From Archangium primigenium (GTDB lineage Bacteria; Myxococcota; Myxococcia; Myxococcales; Myxococcaceae), in assembly GCF_016904885.1 (NCBI RefSeq), contig NZ_JADWYI010000001.1, positions 5,394,001 to 5,458,000 on the forward strand: a DNA stretch of 64,000 nucleotides, read 5' to 3'. The first letter of the stretch is position 1. Each line of letters begins with the position of its first letter. Of the stretch, positions 59,807 to 64,000 are shown one piece after another. Under the pieces are notes generated by a model, which did not search any database, was not told where the DNA came from, and worked only from the letters and a program-made list of their open reading frames with translations. The translations under genes and the position numbers were made by a program.

Positions 59807-62164
59807 ATGAACAGAAGTCTGGCATCCACGTTGTCCGCGGTGGCCACCGCCGCGGGCCTGTGCGCGACCGGCGCCCAGGCGGCGCCCATCTCCGACGCGA
59901 CCACCAGCATCTTCGGCCCGCGCGTCTACGTCTTCGACCCCACCATGCCGGCGGGGGACATCTCCAGCACCGCCACCTCCATCTTCACCAAGATGGAGTC
60001 CAACCAGTTCGGCCAGGAGCGCTACGCGCTGCTCTTCAAGCCGGGCACGTACAACAACGTGAACTTCAACGTGGGCTTCTACACCCACGTGGCGGGCCTC
60101 GGTCAGAGCCCGGACGACGTGCAGATCAACGGCGGGGTGAACGTCAACTCCCAGTGGATGCCCAACGCCAACGCCACGTGCAACTTCTGGCGCACCCTGG
60201 AGAACTTCGCCGTCACGCCGTCCACGGGCGTCACGCGCATCGCCGTGTCCCAGGCCGCGCCCCTGCGCCGCCTGCACGTCAAGGGCGAGCTGCACCTGTT
60301 CGACTTCGACTCGAGCTGGAACGCGGGCTGGGCCAGCGGCGGCTTCCTGGCCGACTCGCTCGTGGACAAGATCGTGGTGCCCGCCTCCCAGCAGCAGTGG
60401 CTGTCGCGCAACAGCAAGTGGGCCAGCTGGAACAACGCCGTGTGGAACATGGTGTTCGTGGGCAGCGTGAACACGCCCTCGGGCGCCACCTTCCCCGAGC
60501 CGCCCTACACGGTGGTTGATCGCACGCCCATCATCCGGGAGAAGCCGTACCCCTACTTCAGCAACGGCCAGTACTACGTCTTCGTGCCGGCGCTGCAGAC
60601 CAACACCCAGGGCATCAGCTGGGCCAGCGGCCCGACGCCCGGCCAGTCCCTGCCCATCTCGCAGTTCTACATCGCCCGCCCCGAGACGGACACGGCCGCC
60701 ACCCTCAACAGCGCGCTGACCCAGGGCAAGCACCTGCTGTTCACCCCGGGCGTCTACAAGCTCAACGACGCCCTGCGCGTGAAGAACGCCAACACCATCG
60801 TGCTGGGCCTCGGCGTGCCCTCGCTGGTGGCCACCACGGGCCAGCCCACCATCACCGTGGCGGACGTGGACGGCGTGAAGATCGGTGGCCTCATCCTCGA
60901 GGCCGGTCCCATCAACTCCGCGAGCCTGCTGGAGGTCGGTCCCTCGGGCAGCTCGGCGAGCCACTCCACCAACCCCACCTTCCTCTACGATCTGACGGTG
61001 CGCACGGGCGGCTCGTTCGCGGGCCGCAACGACGTGGGCATCAAGATCAACAGCCACAACGTGGTGGCCGACCAGCTCTGGCTGTGGCGCGCGGACCACG
61101 GCGAGGGCGCCGCGTGGACCACCAACCCCACCAAGAACGGCCTGGTCGTCAACGGCCGTGACGTGACCATCTACGGCCTCTTCAACGAGCACCACAACGA
61201 GTACCAGACGGTGTGGAACGCCAACGGCGGCCGGGTCTACTTCTACCAGTCGGAGATCCCCTACGACGTGCCCAACCAGGCGTCGTGGAAGAACGGCACC
61301 GTGAACGGCTACGCCTCGTACAAGGTGGCCAGCAACGTCACCACCCACGAGGCGTGGGGCCTGGGCGTGTACTCCTTCTTCCGGGACGCGCCCGTGAAGC
61401 TGGAGAACGCCATCGAGGTGCCCAACACCTCGGGCGTGAAGCTGCACCACATGACGACCATCTGGCTCAACGGCACGGCGGGCAGCGAGATCACCCACAT
61501 CGTCAACGGCCTGGGCGGCCGGGTCTACGGCAACACGCCCGCGGACGCCATGCGCCAGACCTACAACGAGTACGCGGGCACGGGCACGCCTCCCGCGAGC
61601 GACACCCAGGCGCCCAGCACCCCGGCGAACCTCTCGGCCACGGCCAGCTCCAGCAGCCAGATCAACCTGACCTGGAGCGCGTCCTCGGACAACGTGGGCG
61701 TGACGGGCTACGACGTCTACCGGGGCGGCGCGCAGGTGGGCTCGGCGGGCTCCACCACGTACAGCGACACGGGCCTGTCGGCCTCCACGGCCTACAGCTA
61801 CACGGTCCGGGCGCGGGACGCGGCGGGCAACACCTCGGGGGCGAGCAACACCGCGAGCGCCACCACGCAGGCGGGCTCGACCAACCCGGGCGCCGAGTTC
61901 ACCACCGGCGCGACCAACGTGAGCAGCACCCAGGCGCAGCTGTGGTTCAAGGCCTCGGGCTTCACGGCGAACTACGTGATCCTCCACTACAGCACCCCGG
62001 GCATCGGCCAGCAGAACCTGAACGCCACGTACAACAGCGGCACGGGCCGCTGGGAGTACACGGTGTCGGGCCTGAGCTCGGGCACGGTGCTCACGTACTC
62101 GTTCACCTACAACAAGAGCGGCGCCCAGTACGACACGGCGACGTACACCTGGACCAAGCCCTGA
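59807..62164 (+). CDS. Secreted beta-helix protein with FN3 and CBM56-like domains
   Basis: 785 residues. GGAG is six bases before the ATG; MNRSLASTLSAVATAAGLCATGAQA is a Sec signal. Residues about 30-570 form a parallel beta helix of a family often labelled adenylyl cyclase or coagulation factor 5/8 in actinobacteria: PRVYVFDP, ALLFKPGTY, VAGLGQSP, RLHVKGELHLFD and VVNGRDVTIYGLFNEHH. An FN3 domain is at about 600-690 (TPANLSATASSSSQINLTWS). The last 90 residues (YVILHYSTPG, GRWEYTVSGL, VLTYSFTYNKSG) match CBM56, a beta-1,3-glucan binder. A glucan-acting predation enzyme is plausible; the active site is not identified. Confidence 0.75.
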   Translation: MNRSLASTLSAVATAAGLCATGAQAAPISDATTSIFGPRVYVFDPTMPAGDISSTATSIFTKMESNQFGQERYALLFKPGTYNNVNFNVGFYTHVAGLGQSPDDVQINGGVNVNSQWMPNANATCNFWRTLENFAVTPSTGVTRIAVSQAAPLRRLHVKGELHLFDFDSSWNAGWASGGFLADSLVDKIVVPASQQQWLSRNSKWASWNNAVWNMVFVGSVNTPSGATFPEPPYTVVDRTPIIREKPYPYFSNGQYYVFVPALQTNTQGISWASGPTPGQSLPISQFYIARPETDTAATLNSALTQGKHLLFTPGVYKLNDALRVKNANTIVLGLGVPSLVATTGQPTITVADVDGVKIGGLILEAGPINSASLLEVGPSGSSASHSTNPTFLYDLTVRTGGSFAGRNDVGIKINSHNVVADQLWLWRADHGEGAAWTTNPTKNGLVVNGRDVTIYGLFNEHHNEYQTVWNANGGRVYFYQSEIPYDVPNQASWKNGTVNGYASYKVASNVTTHEAWGLGVYSFFRDAPVKLENAIEVPNTSGVKLHHMTTIWLNGTAGSEITHIVNGLGGRVYGNTPADAMRQTYNEYAGTGTPPASDTQAPSTPANLSATASSSSQINLTWSASSDNVGVTGYDVYRGGAQVGSAGSTTYSDTGLSASTAYSYTVRARDAAGNTSGASNTASATTQAGSTNPGAEFTTGATNVSSTQAQLWFKASGFTANYVILHYSTPGIGQQNLNATYNSGTGRWEYTVSGLSSGTVLTYSFTYNKSGAQYDTATYTWTKP

Positions 62165-62186
62165 GTCCATGAGTCGGGTGTGAGCC

Positions 62187-62218
62187 GGCCCACTTCCGCC
62201 ACGCGGCGGGAGTGGGCC
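62187..62218. terminator. Bidirectional terminator between the beta-helix gene and the DUF3396 gene
   Basis: GGCCCACTTCCGCC (62187-62200) pairs with GGCGGGAGTGGGCC (62205-62218) with one G-T pair and a four-base loop ACGC. It follows the beta-helix stop by 22 bases and is followed by GCTTCATTT; on the other strand it follows the DUF3396 stop by three bases. The stem is strong; the T run is short. Confidence 0.75.
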
Positions 62219-62221
62219 GCT

Positions 62222-63148
62222 TCATTTCAGGCGTTCGTCCTCCAGGAAGCGGCATTGCCAGCGGCGCGTTTCGTCCAGGGTGAGATTGCCCCAGGGCCAA
62301 CGCGGCTCGATGTAGAGCCAGGGCTCCAAGACACGGGCCAGCGCGCGATAGGCGGGAAGCCCGTCCGCGGTCCGCGAATCGCCCAGCTCCGGCCATTCGC
62401 CCAAGGTCACCACCGCGTGCGCGCCATCCCAGGACTCCACGCTGCTTCCAGGATCGCGCAGTCGTTCACGCAATCCCACCTCTCCGCCCAGGGCCGCGAG
62501 GACGGTGGGGCCCAGGAAGGTCAACCAATAGGCGCCCTTGAGCTTCATCCCCAAGGAGCGGGCGAGCGTGGGTTCGGGAATGTCCAGGCCCGGGTGTCGG
62601 AAGAAACGATCGCGGAGGAGCGGGGTATTGCGCGGGGTCCAGCCAGGAAACAGCAGGGTCATTCCCGCGTGGCCTGAGTCGAAGGGAAGGGTCCTGGCGA
62701 TGCGGAGTGCCAGGTCCCGCACCCGATGGGGTCCTTGTTGCTCCAGATACTCGGTGGGCACCGAGAAGGACAGCTCACGGGTTTCCTCGGACGCTCCGGC
62801 GGATTCATCGAGGGCCCGCCCTTGGTAGCGCCAGGCATGACCGGTGAGCGCGTCAGGACTCCTCGACAACTCGATCCGGGCCCCTCGCGGGTTCAGCAGC
62901 TTCTGGCGGATGTCGAGCCATCCCACCGTGTCCAGCTCTCGCCAGTCGCCCTCGGCATCGAAGTATCCGCTCAATGCCTGCGGGCCCACGGTGCGAAGGT
63001 AGAGTTCCAAGGCGCGGAGGACCGCGGGGGCCAGGTGCTCGTGAGCGCACCGCGTGTAGAAGGAAAACGACACCCCCTCGCGGACCAACGCCAAGGGTTG
63101 GCCCTCGAAGAATTCCTGGAGCCGGATTCGCGGGTAGCGCGCGCTCAT
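62222..63148 (-). CDS. Type VI immunity family protein (DUF3396), second copy
   Basis: 308 residues with the same landmarks as the gene at 3378: SFSFYTRCAHEH, SGHAGMTLLFPGW, RHPGLDIPEP and YWLTFLGPTVLAALGG. Its start overlaps the stop of a short lipoprotein stub by four bases (ATGA), so a toxin gene once stood in front of it. Identity to the other copy is low in the middle, so it is likely to guard against a different toxin of the same kind. It is intact. Confidence 0.72.
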   Translation of the reverse strand: MSARYPRIRLQEFFEGQPLALVREGVSFSFYTRCAHEHLAPAVLRALELYLRTVGPQALSGYFDAEGDWRELDTVGWLDIRQKLLNPRGARIELSRSPDALTGHAWRYQGRALDESAGASEETRELSFSVPTEYLEQQGPHRVRDLALRIARTLPFDSGHAGMTLLFPGWTPRNTPLLRDRFFRHPGLDIPEPTLARSLGMKLKGAYWLTFLGPTVLAALGGEVGLRERLRDPGSSVESWDGAHAVVTLGEWPELGDSRTADGLPAYRALARVLEPWLYIEPRWPWGNLTLDETRRWQCRFLEDERLK

Positions 63149-63264
63149 CGGGATCGCGTCGCGGAGTCCGTCGTCTGATTGGACAATCCGGGGAGGGGAC
63201 TTCGTGCGGCACAGCCCGAGAGCAACGAGATCCCGATCCAGAGGATCTGGACGCCACGGGCCAT
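63145..63264 (-). pseudogene. Lipoprotein toxin stub in front of the DUF3396 gene
   Basis: 39 residues from ATG 63264. MARGVQILWIGISLLSGC is a lipoprotein signal with lipobox LSGC (Cys18) and then only AARSPLPGLSNQTTDSATRSR before the stop, which overlaps the immunity start by four bases. The size, position and signal fit the front end of a SitA-type toxin whose middle and toxic tip have been deleted. An upstream frame of 79 residues is not supported. The stub may still be made, but has no toxic part. Confidence 0.55.
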
Positions 63265-63287
63265 GCGCGCCTCATTCACCGCGGCGG

Positions 63288-63638
63288 CTACTCCGGATCG
63301 GGCTCGACGGCCGCGTCCCCGCGCTGCACGCCGAACACGTTCGCCTCGGACATCTCCTTCGTCGTGCGCTTGTACGTGCGCCACGCGAAGGGCGCCGCCA
63401 CCGAGAAGCAGATCACCGCGAGGCCAATGGCCTTCCAGGGAATGGGATCCTGCTTGATCTTGATGTCCTTGCCATACTCGTTGACGTTGTACTTGGGACG
63501 CGAGCGCAGGGCATCGCGCTCCTGCTGCGTCGTTCCGTCACGCTGGAAGGACTGGAGCTGTCGGTGTTGGGCGAGGGAGGCGCCTCCGGAGACGAGCGCG
63601 AGGACCGCCAGCAGACGCGAAGCACGGGCGAAGGACAT
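63288..63638 (-). CDS. Exported protein with one C-terminal membrane segment
   Basis: 116 residues from ATG 63638. MSFARASRLLAVLALVSGGASLAQ is a signal peptide. The mature part is polar (RPKYNVNEYGKDIKIKQDPI) and then has a hydrophobic segment IPWKAIGLAVICFSVAAPFAW with a basic stop-transfer YKRTTKE. A bitopic inner-membrane protein with a short periplasmic domain is likely. Family not recognised. It is divergent from the SppA-like gene. Confidence 0.6.
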   Translation of the reverse strand: MSFARASRLLAVLALVSGGASLAQHRQLQSFQRDGTTQQERDALRSRPKYNVNEYGKDIKIKQDPIPWKAIGLAVICFSVAAPFAWRTYKRTTKEMSEANVFGVQRGDAAVEPDPE

Positions 63639-63719
63639 GGGCGCGCAGCCTATCACGACCCGACATCCGCGCAGAACAGGGCTTGCGTCCCCCAGCGGGG
63701 TCCACTAGGCGCCCGAGGT

Positions 63720-64000
63720 GTGCGCCTCCTCCTCGTCCCCGTACTCAACCTGCTGACCCTGATCCGCACCCTGCTGGGCTGGCCGCTGCGTCTGCTCGCC
63801 GCCCGCGACCGCTCCCCCTACGTGCGCTTCCGGCTGTCCGGAGACCCCGCCTACCGCGAGCGGCCACGCGCTCGGCGCCTGGGCCTGCTCTCCGGGCAGG
63901 CACGCCCCGAGCCCGCCACCGTCACCTCCCTGGAGTCCTTCCGCGAGGCGCTCGCGCTCCTGGCCCGGGATCCGCGCATCCAGGGCATCCTCCTGGAGCT
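63720..64000 (+). CDS. SppA/S49-family signal peptide peptidase (partial at the right edge)
   Basis: The frame starts with GTG 63720, with GAGG directly ahead, and reads MRLLLVPVLNLLTLIRTLLG, a hydrophobic start, then VRFRLSGDPAYRERPRARRLGL and SLESFREALALLARDPRIQG before ILLEL at the edge. The pattern of a membrane segment followed by a scan-type FREALALLARDPRIQGILL is the opening of the S49 peptidase domain of SppA-like proteases. The active-site part lies beyond the window. Confidence is limited by 93 visible residues. Confidence 0.7.
   Translation, partial: MRLLLVPVLNLLTLIRTLLGWPLRLLAARDRSPYVRFRLSGDPAYRERPRARRLGLLSGQARPEPATVTSLESFREALALLARDPRIQGILLE

Noticed and set aside
1-64000. tRNA, rRNA, CRISPR arrays or transposase genes
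   Set aside because: No cloverleaf, ribosomal-RNA-like stretch, regular short repeats or transposase motifs were seen.

Overview
This is a very GC-rich window with strong G/C third-position bias and dense packing; no gene-free stretch exceeds about 300 bases. The gene content points to a predatory, social myxobacterium of the Cystobacter/Archangium/Melittangium type. The signs are many lipoproteins and large secreted repeat proteins, hybrid histidine kinases, a serine/threonine-kinase-type C-terminal tail, lipoprotein toxins of the SitA kind with immunity genes, and FHA-GGDEF signalling. I saw no rRNA, tRNA, CRISPR array or intact insertion sequence.

Layout. 1-2575: a partial exported protein, then a TetR-MFS-acetyltransferase operon with a near-perfect operator palindrome touching the regulator's start codon. 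2662-5240: a glutamine amidotransferase and a damaged toxin/immunity cassette. 5268-7536: a TetR gene divergent from a Baeyer-Villiger-type flavin monooxygenase, with nested inverted repeats between them. 7651-20286: a small lipoprotein, a hybrid histidine kinase, and a run of exported proteins (peptidoglycan-binding-like lipoprotein, esterase, BNR-type propeller, 1154-residue kelch/Ig-like protein, lamin-G-like lipoprotein). 20294-24133: endonuclease III, a Tat-exported class V aminotransferase and a GT-C-type membrane protein. 24409-29366: a secreted cyclase-like protein with one haem motif, and a membrane histidine kinase coupled to a small membrane protein. 29376-38857: DUF808 protein, SWIM-SNF2 helicase, haem-motif lipoprotein, L-lactate dehydrogenase, M28 peptidase and a LysR regulator. 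38952-40990: RidA and a tandem DUF3592 duplication. 40998-49902 is an accessory block: orphan MlaC, methyltransferase, small monooxygenase, decayed and intact lipoprotein toxin/immunity pairs, and a YcaC/LysR divergon. 49997-55019 holds the most unusual gene. 55178-64000 returns to ordinary functions (GuaB1, an ABC exporter, a beta-glucan-type secreted protein), then another toxin-immunity remnant and the start of an SppA-like peptidase.

The most interesting item is the gene at 51537-55019. One 1160-residue protein joins an FHA phosphopeptide-binding domain, a GGDEF cyclase domain with an intact GGEEF site but no canonical inhibitory site, a long helical and zinc-ribbon-like middle, and a C-terminal SIR2-type NADase domain with its key residues present. 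A 182-residue protein of unknown function follows 12 bases downstream. The arrangement suggests a single-chain sensor, nucleotide-signal and NAD-depletion device, possibly for phage defence or self-recognition; that function is inference.

A second theme is polymorphic toxin turnover. Four cassettes (3378-5240, 44059-45482, 48419-49902, 62222-63264) show every state: an intact lipoprotein toxin with its Imm26-type immunity gene, a toxin with its nuclease core deleted, a toxin tip fused out of frame to an unrelated exported protein, and a lipoprotein stub left in front of an immunity gene. In all four the immunity gene is intact while the toxin is often broken.
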